Source: an uncultured Neisseriaceae bacterium
Lineage (GTDB): Bacteria; Pseudomonadota; Gammaproteobacteria; Burkholderiales; UBA11063
Assembly (NCBI GenBank): GCA_903891375.1
Contig: CAITEL010000413.1
Location: 1-14,228 of the forward strand
Reading direction: 5' to 3'
Length of the DNA stretch: 14,228 nt
Position numbers and translations under genes: made by a program. The notes under the pieces are model-generated. The model was not told where the DNA came from. It saw nothing but the letters and a program-made list of their open reading frames with translations, and ran no database searches. Every line of letters begins with the position of its first letter. Position 1 is the stretch's first letter. Of the stretch, positions 1 through 6,668 are shown piece after piece.

Positions 1-370
1 CGATTAAAATTGCATTTTGCCCTAAAAAGCCTACTTTTTTATTATAATTGACCCATCCATCATTACTGGTTAAGTTATACTTCATTACATCAGAACTCTC
101 ATTATATACAATGGCATTTAGGTTTGTCATATATAGACTATCATTTTTAGGGTATTGCCATGCAGTGTCGCTATTCATTTTATAGAGTAGTTTTCCAGTT
201 TTATCATACACATTGGCTTGTGCTTTTTTTGCATTGTATTCTGGTTTGTCCTTAGGTAATTCAATTCTTGTAAAATTAATTTGCGTTAAATAGTTAAACA
301 ACAGACAAAGCGTTGTCATAATAATTATTGTAAAAAAACGGAATATTCTTGGTGAATACAAGCTATGCAT
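1..370 (-). CDS. lptC: LptC, LPS export periplasmic/inner-membrane protein (3' part cut by window edge)
   Basis: The first 123 codons of a bitopic protein, read from an ATG at 370. LptC is anchored in the inner membrane and passes lipopolysaccharide from LptB2FG to LptA in the periplasm. Visible features are a short basic N-terminus, one hydrophobic segment at about residues 11-28 (FRFFTIIIMTTLCLLFNYL), then a periplasmic part with the family's 'Y-D-x-x-G-K-L-x-Y' beta-strand signature (NVYDKTGKLLYKM), a W-x-Y-P motif and a G-W-V-N-Y-N-K stretch typical of the beta-jellyroll. The gene starts 5 bases after the kdsC stop, so the two are surely cotranscribed; the Shine-Dalgarno is weak (GAG inside the end of kdsC). 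The kdsD-kdsC-lptC order is the classical one, and lptA/lptB would be expected beyond the left edge. Sequence similarity in LptC is low in general, so the call rests on weak motifs plus strong context. Confidence 0.85.
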   Translation of the reverse strand, partial: MHSLYSPRIFRFFTIIIMTTLCLLFNYLTQINFTRIELPKDKPEYNAKKAQANVYDKTGKLLYKMNSDTAWQYPKNDSLYMTNLNAIVYNESSDVMKYNLTSNDGWVNYNKKVGFLGQNAILI

Positions 371-375
371 CGGAT

Positions 376-915
376 TTACTCAAGAAATTGATTAACGTAT
401 TCTTGATATTTTCCTTGTGCATTTAGGATTAACTCAACTACTTCACGCAGTACTCCATTACCACAGGTAGTTTGAGTAATATAATCAACACGATCTTTTA
501 CTTCGTTAACTGCAGTTATTGGTGCAAAACTTAGTCCTACGAGTTTTATTGCGGGGAGGTCGATTAAATCATCACCAATAAAAACAACTTCATCCATATT
601 CAACTTAAGTCGTTCTACTATTTCGTTAAGTTTCATTTTTTTATTTAACACCCCTGTGTGTATTTCTTCAACACCAAGAGCTTTGCAACGTGATTCGGTA
701 CATAAAGAATGACGCCCAGAGATAACCGCAGTCTTAAGCCCACATTCATGGGCAATTATCACAGCGAAACCGTCATAAATGTTAAATTGTCCAAATGGTT
801 CGTTGCCATTTTTATCAAAGAATAAATCGCCACGAGTCATAACCCCATCAACGTCACTTACGATAAGTTTTATTTTTTGGGCTTTTTCTTGAATTAAATC
901 TATTTTTGATTGCAT
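376..915 (-). CDS. kdsC: KdsC, 3-deoxy-D-manno-octulosonate 8-phosphate phosphatase
   Basis: A 179-residue C0-type HAD phosphatase that removes phosphate from Kdo-8-phosphate to give free Kdo for lipid A inner core, in the cytoplasm. HAD motif I is SDVDGVMTRG (nucleophile Asp21, acid/base Asp23), motif II is the Ser in AVISGR (Ser66), motif III Lys is in the NKKMK stretch (about 92-94), and motif IV is GDDLID (Asp115, Asp116). The C-terminal tail with G-N-G-V-L-R-E-V matches the GGRGAVREV loop that reaches the neighbouring active site in the tetramer. An in-frame ATG exists upstream at 972, but I chose the ATG at 915: it follows AAAAGG at 922-927 with good spacing, gives the normal family length, and avoids a 47-base overlap with kdsD. 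The ribosome site overlaps the kdsD stop codon, suggesting translational coupling. Confidence 0.95.
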   Translation of the reverse strand: MQSKIDLIQEKAQKIKLIVSDVDGVMTRGDLFFDKNGNEPFGQFNIYDGFAVIIAHECGLKTAVISGRHSLCTESRCKALGVEEIHTGVLNKKMKLNEIVERLKLNMDEVVFIGDDLIDLPAIKLVGLSFAPITAVNEVKDRVDYITQTTCGNGVLREVVELILNAQGKYQEYVNQFLE

Positions 916-925
916 GAGTGACCTT

Positions 926-1906
926 TTATAATAATTTAGCTTTAAATAAATCGTGTAAATTAAATGCCCCAATTAGGGTTAGGTTTTTACTTACAACTAA
1001 AAATCCAGTAATTTTATATTGTTCCATTAATTCAACGGAATTTACAGCTAAATCATCAGCAAATACAATTTTAGGATTTTTTGTCATAATCATTTCTGCA
1101 TTTATTTTTTTAAAATCGACCTCAGCATCAAATGTTCTACGTAAATCACCATCAGTAATCAAACCAACAACATTTTTGTAGTCATTAATTACTGCTGTAA
1201 AGCCCAGTCTTTTTTTACTAATTTCAAGTATAACTTCTTTTAAGTTGCTCTTAGGACTCACTTGTGGTACTTTGTCGCCACCATGCATTATGTCGTGGTT
1301 TGTTGTTAAAAGTTTTCTCCCTAAACTGCCACCGGGATGTGACATAGCAAAATCTTGTTCTTTAAAACCGCGTAAGGTTAAGAGAGAGATCGCAATAGCG
1401 TCGCCCAAAACAAGTGTGGCTGTTGTGCTGGTAGTGGGGGCTAAGTTTAACGGGCATGCCTCTTTTAAAATGTTCAGATGCAAGGTATAATCTGATAATT
1501 TTGCTAAACTAGATGTAATACCATTAGTTATACTAATGATGGGTATATGGCGCCGTTTAAGTATAGTCAGTATAGAAATTAGCTCTTCGGCTTCTCCAGA
1601 ATATGATATTGCAATTACCGTGTCATTGTCTGAAATCATACCTAAATCACCGTGTAATGCTTCTGTGGGGTGCATAAAAAATGCAGGTGAACCAGTTGAT
1701 GCAAGTGTTGCTGCAATTTTTTTACCAATATGTCCAGATTTGCCAACTCCAGTGACAACAATTTTACCATTACATTTTAGTAAAGTATTAACACTATTTA
1801 CAAAATTATCATCAATACTTCCGCTTACACGTTCAAGTCCACTGATCTCATCATTAAAAACCTGCTGTGCAACAGCAATAATGTTATTGTTCTCTAATTT
1901 TGTCAA
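926..1906 (-). CDS. kdsD: KdsD/KpsF-type D-arabinose 5-phosphate isomerase, TTG start
   Basis: A 326-residue sugar isomerase converting ribulose 5-phosphate to arabinose 5-phosphate, the first step of Kdo synthesis. The N-terminal SIS domain (about 30-190) holds TGVGKSGHIG with the catalytic Lys56, HGDLGM, SYSGEAEE (Glu108), KEACPLNLAPTTS (Glu149) and SHPGGSLGRKLL with His190, equivalent to the four catalytic residues Lys59, Glu111, Glu152 and His193 of E. coli KdsD. Two CBS domains follow (about 203-255 and 275-326; e.g. GLITDGDLRR). Length matches E. coli KdsD (328). The start codon is TTG at 1906 (plus strand reads CAA at 1904-1906): no in-frame ATG lies near the N-terminus, and AAAAGG sits 8 bases upstream. 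It lies 49 bases downstream of fabI and 10 bases before kdsC. Specificity within the KdsD/KpsF/GutQ group cannot be read from sequence, but the kdsC neighbour supports KdsD. Confidence 0.95.
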   Translation of the reverse strand: MTKLENNNIIAVAQQVFNDEISGLERVSGSIDDNFVNSVNTLLKCNGKIVVTGVGKSGHIGKKIAATLASTGSPAFFMHPTEALHGDLGMISDNDTVIAISYSGEAEELISILTILKRRHIPIISITNGITSSLAKLSDYTLHLNILKEACPLNLAPTTSTTATLVLGDAIAISLLTLRGFKEQDFAMSHPGGSLGRKLLTTNHDIMHGGDKVPQVSPKSNLKEVILEISKKRLGFTAVINDYKNVVGLITDGDLRRTFDAEVDFKKINAEMIMTKNPKIVFADDLAVNSVELMEQYKITGFLVVSKNLTLIGAFNLHDLFKAKLL

Positions 1907-1914
1907 TCTTTTAA

Positions 1915-1920
1915 CCTTTT
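1915..1920 (-). promoter_or_regulatory. Ribosome binding site deciding the TTG start of kdsD
   Basis: AAAAGG on the minus strand, 8 bases before TTG (1904-1906). It is the only purine-rich site near the 5' end of the frame and fixes the non-ATG start. Confidence 0.7.
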
Positions 1921-1955
1921 ATTCTTTATAAAGGAGTATATAGTAATTTAACTTC

Positions 1956-2738
1956 TTATATTAGGCCTGAGGCCATTATATTATATCCAGCATCAACATA
2001 CAATACCTCACCAGTAATAGCGCTGGCTAAGTTTGAAAATAAAAATGCAACGGCGTTTCCTACTTCGGTGGTGGTGATATTGCGTTTTAATGGGGCATTG
2101 TCAGCCACGTGCTTTAATATTTTTGAAAAATCGCTAATGCCACTGGACGCTAAAGTTTTAATTGGGCCAGCTGAAACTGCGTTTACACGAATTCCATCAG
2201 ATCCAAGGGCATATGACATATAACGCATTGTAGATTCAAGAGCTGCTTTAGCTACACCAGCCATATTGTAATTTGGTACGACACGTTCTCCGCCAAGGTA
2301 GCTTAACGTTATTAACGAACCTTGAGCTTTTTTTAACATTTCTCGTGCATGTTTTGCAAGCGCAGTAAAACTATATGCTGTAATATCATTTGATATCTGA
2401 AACGTGTCACGGTTAACGTTGTTTACAAAATCTCCAGTTAATCCTTCCTTGGGTGAGTAGGCGATAGAGTGTAATAATCCATCTAAACTGTCCCAATGTT
2501 TATTTAATTGGCTAAACAAATTTTCAATATCAGAGTCAACAGTTACATCACAAGGTAATACAATAGTGCTATCAAATTCACTGGCTAAATCTTTAACTCT
2601 TTGTTCAAAGCGTTCACCTTGGTAGGTAAAGGCTAGAGCAGCTCCTTGTTCCTTACATGCACGAGCAACGCCATAAGCTATTGACCGATTAGATAATAAA
2701 CCAGTTATTAATATTCTTTTTTCAGATAAAAAACCCAT
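1956..2738 (-). CDS. fabI: FabI, enoyl-[acyl-carrier-protein] reductase (NADH)
   Basis: A 260-residue short-chain dehydrogenase-like enoyl-ACP reductase catalysing the last reduction in each fatty-acid elongation cycle (E. coli FabI has 262). The N-terminal dinucleotide fold carries ITGLLSNRSIAYG (residues 11-23), the divergent FabI version of the Rossmann glycine motif. The catalytic set is Tyr147, Tyr157 and Lys164 (SYLGGERVVPNYN...AK), the Y-x6-Y-x6-K spacing of FabI, and SAGPIKTLAASG-type sequence follows as SAGPIKTLASSG. The site equivalent to E. coli Gly93 is Ala93 (HSIAY); Ala is also the normal residue in S. aureus FabI, so no inhibitor-resistance claim follows. The ATG at 2738 is preceded by a strong GGAGGT with 8-base spacing. 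It heads the fabI-kdsD-kdsC-lptC run; its promoter must lie in the divergent region before pgl, but I see no convincing -35/-10 pair. Confidence 0.97.
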   Translation of the reverse strand: MGFLSEKRILITGLLSNRSIAYGVARACKEQGAALAFTYQGERFEQRVKDLASEFDSTIVLPCDVTVDSDIENLFSQLNKHWDSLDGLLHSIAYSPKEGLTGDFVNNVNRDTFQISNDITAYSFTALAKHAREMLKKAQGSLITLSYLGGERVVPNYNMAGVAKAALESTMRYMSYALGSDGIRVNAVSAGPIKTLASSGISDFSKILKHVADNAPLKRNITTTEVGNAVAFLFSNLASAITGEVLYVDAGYNIMASGLI

Positions 2739-2806
2739 TATTTATGACCTCCATATTGACATTTAAATCGCACTAGCGACCCTAAGCGGATATAATACTC
2801 GAACAG

Positions 2807-2887
2807 ATTCAAGTTCAATGGAGGCGCCAAGCGACGCCACCTACATGTAGTAGGTAAGGAGCTTGGCAACAAACATGGGGCTTGAAT
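2807..2887. repeat. GC-rich nested inverted-repeat element (structured RNA, REP-like repeat or control region; unidentified)
   Basis: An 81-base stretch clearly richer in G and C than its surroundings. Three stems nest inside one another: outer ATTCAAGTTC (2807-2816) with GGGCTTGAAT (2878-2887), 10 pairs of which two are G-U when read as plus-strand RNA; middle GCCAAGC (2826-2832) with GCTTGGC (2861-2867), perfect; inner ACCTAC (2839-2844) with GTAGGT (2850-2855), perfect, with a 5-base loop. The outer stem's two wobble pairs are stable only as plus-strand RNA, that is, in the leader of pgl. The flank at 2772-2806 is also GC-rich and may belong to the same unit. No known riboswitch, tRNA or 4.5S/6S RNA was recognised. 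It could be a dispersed palindromic repeat, a cis-acting leader or a small RNA. Confidence 0.5.
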
Positions 2888-2996
2888 ATGAATGAGTATA
2901 TACAAGATTATACCATAATTATTATATACCTAACTTTGCTTTTTAGTGTAGAATAATTGCTTAAATAAATACTTTATTTGGGAACTCTATAATATA

Positions 2997-3662
2997 ATGA
3001 ATTTGAATATAGTTAAAAATCACGATGAACAAGTAAACAAAATCGTTGAAAGCCTTTCACAGATAATTACAGGATTATTAAATAATCAAGAGATGGTTGT
3101 GTTAGCAGTCTCAGGTGGGAAAAGCCCAATTGCATTATTTCATAAGTTAAGTAATGTAGAATTAGCTTGGGATAAAATAATAATCACATTAGTAGATGAA
3201 AGAGTGATTGATAACGAAGATAGTAATGAATTATTAGTTAAAACCAATTTGTTAATAAATAAGGCACAAAATGCTAGGTTTATTGGATTATTTAATAATG
3301 CTACTGGAACCAATTTGCTTGAAAATTTAGAGGAAGATGTTCCCACAATTGATATCGCAATACTAGGGATGGGGGAAGATGGACATACCGCATCGATATT
3401 TCCAAACTGTGCGGAACTAAAAGACGCATTAGACTTAACTAACTCATATAAATATATGGTATTACATCCAACCACAGCAAAATATTCGCGCATAAGTTTA
3501 ACGTTAAAGAGCATAGTTAATATTAAACATCTTTTTTTAAGTATTAATGGGGAGTTAAAGCTTAACGTGTTTAAGGAAGCGATTAAAGGGAAGAATTTAA
3601 ATTATCCAATTAGTTATGTGTTTAGTTTACGTGATGATGTGCATGTATATTGGTATGAATAG
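2997..3662 (+). CDS. pgl: 6-phosphogluconolactonase (DevB/Pgl type)
   Basis: A 221-residue cytoplasmic lactonase hydrolysing 6-phosphogluconolactone to 6-phosphogluconate, shared by the pentose-phosphate and Entner-Doudoroff routes. It shows the family pattern in order: AVSGGKSPIALF (residues 37-48; phosphate-binding SGG), LVDERV (65-70, the DER motif) followed by the conserved SN pair (76-77), LGMGEDGHTASIFP (123-136; the catalytic GMGxDGHTAS loop), and RISLTL (165-170). It belongs to the short DevB/glucosamine-6-P-isomerase-like family, not the beta-propeller YbhE type. The ATG at 2997 has only a weak GGGAA upstream (2980-2984), somewhat far away, and TATAAT at 2988-2993 lies just before the start; neither is a convincing signal. 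glk follows after 14 bases, so the two are probably one transcription unit. zwf, which often precedes pgl, is absent here. Confidence 0.93.
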   Translation: MNLNIVKNHDEQVNKIVESLSQIITGLLNNQEMVVLAVSGGKSPIALFHKLSNVELAWDKIIITLVDERVIDNEDSNELLVKTNLLINKAQNARFIGLFNNATGTNLLENLEEDVPTIDIAILGMGEDGHTASIFPNCAELKDALDLTNSYKYMVLHPTTAKYSRISLTLKSIVNIKHLFLSINGELKLNVFKEAIKGKNLNYPISYVFSLRDDVHVYWYE

Positions 3663-3676
3663 AAAGAAAGTAATTT

Positions 3677-4672
3677 ATGTCTACACAATTTAGCCCAAGA
3701 TTAGTTGCCGATATTGGTGGAACAAATGCCAGATTTGCCATTGAAACCTCACCTTTTAAATATGAACACACAAAAGTATTGGCATGTAAAGAGTATAAAA
3801 CATTGGCGGAAACTATTCTTAGCTATCTCGACAAAATACATTTAAATGGTTTGGTACAGCATGCAATTTTAGCGCTACCAACTCCAGAAGTCGGAGATAC
3901 GCCATTTATGGTAAATAGTCCATGGCACCCAGTACCAACTAAACAAACACAAAAAGAAGTAGGTATGGAAACATTTGTGATTTTAAATGATTTTCATGCG
4001 TTAGCTCTTGCGATTCCGTTTATTCATAAAGAAAAATTAATTCGTGTTGGTGGGATAAATGAACCAGATTTAACTAAACCAATTGCAATAATTGGACCAG
4101 GTACAGGCTTAGGAATGGCTACACTAATCAAACATCCGATTGGGGATTATTATTCAATTCCTGCTGAGGGTGGGCGCTCAAGTTTTTCTCCCGTAAGCGA
4201 TGAAGAGATAGAGTTATGGCAATTTGTACGTAAACGTTTTAGCCATGTATCAGCGGAACGATTCTTATCTGGACCAGGATTACAGTTAATCTATGAGGGG
4301 TTGAACTCGATAAATAAAATCATAATAGATGTTTTACCTACCCCATCAGAGATAGTAGAGCTTGGTGTGAGTGGTAAAAATTGGATTTGTAAACAAACTG
4401 TAGATATTTTTTGTCGAATGCTAGGAACAATATCCTCAAATCTTGCGGTTACAGTTAATGCTTTTGGTGGGGTTTATATTGGTGGTGGTATTGTACCTAG
4501 AATTATTGATTACTTTATACACTCAGAGTTTAGAAGTAGGTTTGAAGATAAGGGACGCTATCGACCGTTTTTAGTGCAAATGCCAGTCTATGTTATAATG
4601 CAGGAGTTTCCAGCATTTTTAGGAGCAAGTTATGCCTTGGAAATCTATTTAACTAAACATTATGTTCCATGA
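3677..4672 (+). CDS. glk: Glucokinase (ROK-unlike, E. coli Glk family)
   Basis: A 331-residue ATP-dependent hexokinase of the proteobacterial Glk family, phosphorylating glucose to glucose 6-phosphate in the cytoplasm. The N-terminal phosphate loop is LVADIGGTNARF (9-20); ILNDF carries Asn104 and the catalytic base Asp105; IIGPGTGLGMA (138-148) is the second phosphate motif; SAERFLSGPG (192-201) carries Glu194; GGVYIGGGIVPR (264-275) is the adenosine motif. Compared with E. coli (321 residues) it is essentially full length. One sugar-site residue departs from the family as I know it: the GEGGH motif reads AEGGR, so the position of E. coli His160 is Arg167, while Asn, Asp and both Glu ligands are kept. 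A purine-rich GAAAG lies upstream of the ATG. It pairs with pgl to feed glucose into the 6-phosphogluconate branch. Substrate preference could differ from glucose because of the change. Confidence 0.93.
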   Translation: MSTQFSPRLVADIGGTNARFAIETSPFKYEHTKVLACKEYKTLAETILSYLDKIHLNGLVQHAILALPTPEVGDTPFMVNSPWHPVPTKQTQKEVGMETFVILNDFHALALAIPFIHKEKLIRVGGINEPDLTKPIAIIGPGTGLGMATLIKHPIGDYYSIPAEGGRSSFSPVSDEEIELWQFVRKRFSHVSAERFLSGPGLQLIYEGLNSINKIIIDVLPTPSEIVELGVSGKNWICKQTVDIFCRMLGTISSNLAVTVNAFGGVYIGGGIVPRIIDYFIHSEFRSRFEDKGRYRPFLVQMPVYVIMQEFPAFLGASYALEIYLTKHYVP

Positions 4673-4677
4673 TGTTT

Positions 4678-4690
4678 ACTGTGGCACAGT
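4678..4690. promoter_or_regulatory. Perfect 13-bp dyad between glk and aguA (possible operator)
   Basis: ACTGTG-G-CACAGT, six-base arms around one central base, lies 5 bases after the glk stop and about 60 bases before aguA. There is no following T-run, so it does not look like an intrinsic terminator. I could not place a clear -35/-10 pair for aguA around it. Confidence 0.35.
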
Positions 4691-4748
4691 TCAAATTAAA
4701 TAACCATATGCCGAATATTCATTATTTTTTATCGAAAGGTTTTTTAAA

Positions 4749-5771
4749 ATGTTTCCAGTTAATCAAGGATTTTATATGCCAGCAGAATGGCATCCTAAAC
4801 AACGCACTTTTATAGAATTTCCTGTGCGTGAAGTTGTTTGGTCAGATATAAATAAAGCAAGAGAAGCGTACAGTACGGTTGCTAATGCAATTAGTGAATT
4901 TGAGCCAGTTACAATGATTGTAAAACCTGACAAAGTAAATATAGCAAAATCTTTATGCAGTAACTCTGTGCAGTTATTAGAGTTAGAACATGACGATTCT
5001 TGGATGCGTGATAACGGTCCTACCTTTGTTATTAACAATAAACAACAAATTGCAGGTGTTTCATGGCAATTTAATGCTTGGGGTGAAAAATACACACCGT
5101 ATGCAAATGATAATTTAGTAGCCAGCCGATTGTTAGAAAATTTAGATATTCCAGTATTTAATGCTGATGTTATTCTTGAGGGTGGAGCTATTCATGTTGA
5201 TGGACAAGGTACATTAATTACAACTAAAGAGTGCGTGTTAAATACTAATCGTAACAGAAATATTACTTGTGAAAAACTTGAGGAATATTTCTATAATTAT
5301 TTGAATATTAAAAAGGTAATTTGGTTAAATAAAGGTCTGTATGGTGATGAGACCGATGGCCATGTAGATAATGTGGCATGTTTTATTGCACCAGGGCATG
5401 TATTAATTCAAGGGCCAAGTGATAAAAATGATCCAAATTACTCTAATTTTATAGAAAATTTGGCGATTTTAAAAGAGGCTACTGATTGCAATAATAAGCC
5501 ATTGGAAATAACTATTATGCCACAACCTCCACAAATTTTACATCAGGGTGAACCTTTAACTTTGAGTTACATTAATTATTATTTAGTAAATGGTGGTTTG
5601 ATTTTACCGACTTTTGGTGGGGTGGCAACAACTAGTGATAATAATGCGATGAGTATTTTAAAAGAACTATTCCCTCAACGTAAAATAGTAGCAATTAATA
5701 GCTTAGAGATAATCAAAGGCGGTGGCAATATTCACTGTATTACGCAACAAATGCCAACGCATATTCTGTAA
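4749..5771 (+). CDS. aguA: Agmatine deiminase
   Basis: A 340-residue member of the peptidyl-arginine-deiminase-like (guanidino-group modifying) family, converting agmatine to N-carbamoylputrescine and ammonia. Motifs in order: MPAEWHP near the N-terminus (10-16), DDSWMRDNGPTF (82-93, substrate carboxylate-free guanidine site), ILEGGAIHVDG (142-152), GDETDGHVDN (199-208, with the catalytic His205 region) and GGGNIHCITQQ (324-334) with the nucleophilic Cys330. It is somewhat shorter than the 365-370 residues usual for AguA but has all catalytic parts. The ATG at 4749 is preceded by AAGG (4736-4739) with 9-base spacing. aguB follows after 13 bases and speA after that, which fixes the role in putrescine synthesis over other deiminases of the family. 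Whether it shares a promoter with pgl-glk (76-base gap) or has its own is unclear. Confidence 0.94.
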   Translation: MFPVNQGFYMPAEWHPKQRTFIEFPVREVVWSDINKAREAYSTVANAISEFEPVTMIVKPDKVNIAKSLCSNSVQLLELEHDDSWMRDNGPTFVINNKQQIAGVSWQFNAWGEKYTPYANDNLVASRLLENLDIPVFNADVILEGGAIHVDGQGTLITTKECVLNTNRNRNITCEKLEEYFYNYLNIKKVIWLNKGLYGDETDGHVDNVACFIAPGHVLIQGPSDKNDPNYSNFIENLAILKEATDCNNKPLEITIMPQPPQILHQGEPLTLSYINYYLVNGGLILPTFGGVATTSDNNAMSILKELFPQRKIVAINSLEIIKGGGNIHCITQQMPTHIL

Positions 5772-5784
5772 GGAGTTTTAAATA

Positions 5785-6651
5785 ATGAGAAATGTTACGG
5801 TTAGTGCTACACAAATGAGTTGTGGAGATAATATTTTAGAAAATATTGCAAATGCCGAAAAACTAGTAAGACAGGCACATAGTCAGGGTGCTCAAATTAT
5901 TTTATTACAAGAATTATTAGAAACGCAATACTTTTGTCAAGAAGAAAAACCATCAAATTTTGCGTTGGCTACTTCTTTAGAAGAGAATTTAGCGATAAAA
6001 CATTTTATAAATATTGCTAAAGAACTAAAGGTTGTGTTACCTATTAGTTTTTTTGAACGTTGTAATAAAGCTTATTATAATTCAATTGCGGTAATTGATA
6101 CTGATGGTACAATTCTTGGGGTTTACCGCAAAAGCCATATTCCAGACGGGCCAGGTTATGAAGAAAAATATTATTTTAATGGTGGTGATACTGGTTTTAT
6201 AGTCTTTGACACTAAGTATGCTAAAATAGGTATAGGCATATGTTGGGATCAATGGTTTCCTGAAACTGCTAGATGTTTAGCGTTAATGGGAGCTGAGTTA
6301 CTCTTTTATCCAACCGCGATTGGTTCTGAACCATTAAATAGTGCACATGATACTAAAGATCATTGGCAAATGTGTATGCGTGGTCATGCAGCATGTAATA
6401 TAATTCCAGTTATCACCTCCAATCGGATTGGTAAAGAAGTATATGCTAATAGTGAAATCAATTTTTATGGTTCATCTTTTATTTGCGATGTTGATGGCTC
6501 TTTAATAAAAGAAGCCAGTCGTGATAAATCAGAAATATTAACGGCACAATTTGATTTGGATAAAATCACAGAAAAACGTGCATCTTGGGGGCTATTTCGT
6601 GATAGAAGACCAGAGTTATATACCGCAATTTCAGGTTTAGATGGTAAATAA
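5785..6651 (+). CDS. aguB: N-carbamoylputrescine amidohydrolase
   Basis: A 288-residue nitrilase-superfamily (carbon-nitrogen hydrolase) enzyme that hydrolyses N-carbamoylputrescine to putrescine, CO2 and ammonia. The Glu-Lys-Cys catalytic triad is visible: Glu43 (LLQELLET), Lys116 (YRKSHIPDGPGYEEKYYF) and Cys153 (GIGICWDQWFPE). The KSHIPDGPGYxEKYYF stretch and ICWDQWFPE are the AguB-type forms rather than those of beta-ureidopropionase or omega-amidase. Length equals that of typical AguB (about 290). The ATG at 5785 follows AAGGAG with good spacing. Located 13 bases after aguA and 17 before speA, in one operon. Confidence 0.95.
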   Translation: MRNVTVSATQMSCGDNILENIANAEKLVRQAHSQGAQIILLQELLETQYFCQEEKPSNFALATSLEENLAIKHFINIAKELKVVLPISFFERCNKAYYNSIAVIDTDGTILGVYRKSHIPDGPGYEEKYYFNGGDTGFIVFDTKYAKIGIGICWDQWFPETARCLALMGAELLFYPTAIGSEPLNSAHDTKDHWQMCMRGHAACNIIPVITSNRIGKEVYANSEINFYGSSFICDVDGSLIKEASRDKSEILTAQFDLDKITEKRASWGLFRDRRPELYTAISGLDGK

Positions 6652-6668
6652 GAAAAGGAAAACTTACA

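Noticed and set aside
376..972. Longer kdsC from the ATG at 972
   Set aside because: Would add 19 residues with no family match and overlap kdsD by 47 bases; the ATG at 915 has a well-placed AAAAGG.
1536..1931. Open plus-strand frame of 131 codons
   Set aside because: Lies wholly opposite kdsD, whose motifs and length are secure; translation shows no family features.
1956..2738. Ala93 of FabI as a triclosan-resistance change
   Set aside because: Ala at this site is wild type in other sensitive FabI proteins such as that of S. aureus; the known resistance changes there are to Val.
2988..2993. TATAAT just before the pgl ATG as a promoter for a leaderless transcript
   Set aside because: No matching -35 at usual spacing, and TATAAT-like strings are common by chance in such AT-rich DNA.
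3140..3514. Open minus-strand frame of 124 codons
   Set aside because: Antisense to pgl, low-complexity Ser/Leu/Ile composition typical of antisense reading of AT-rich genes.
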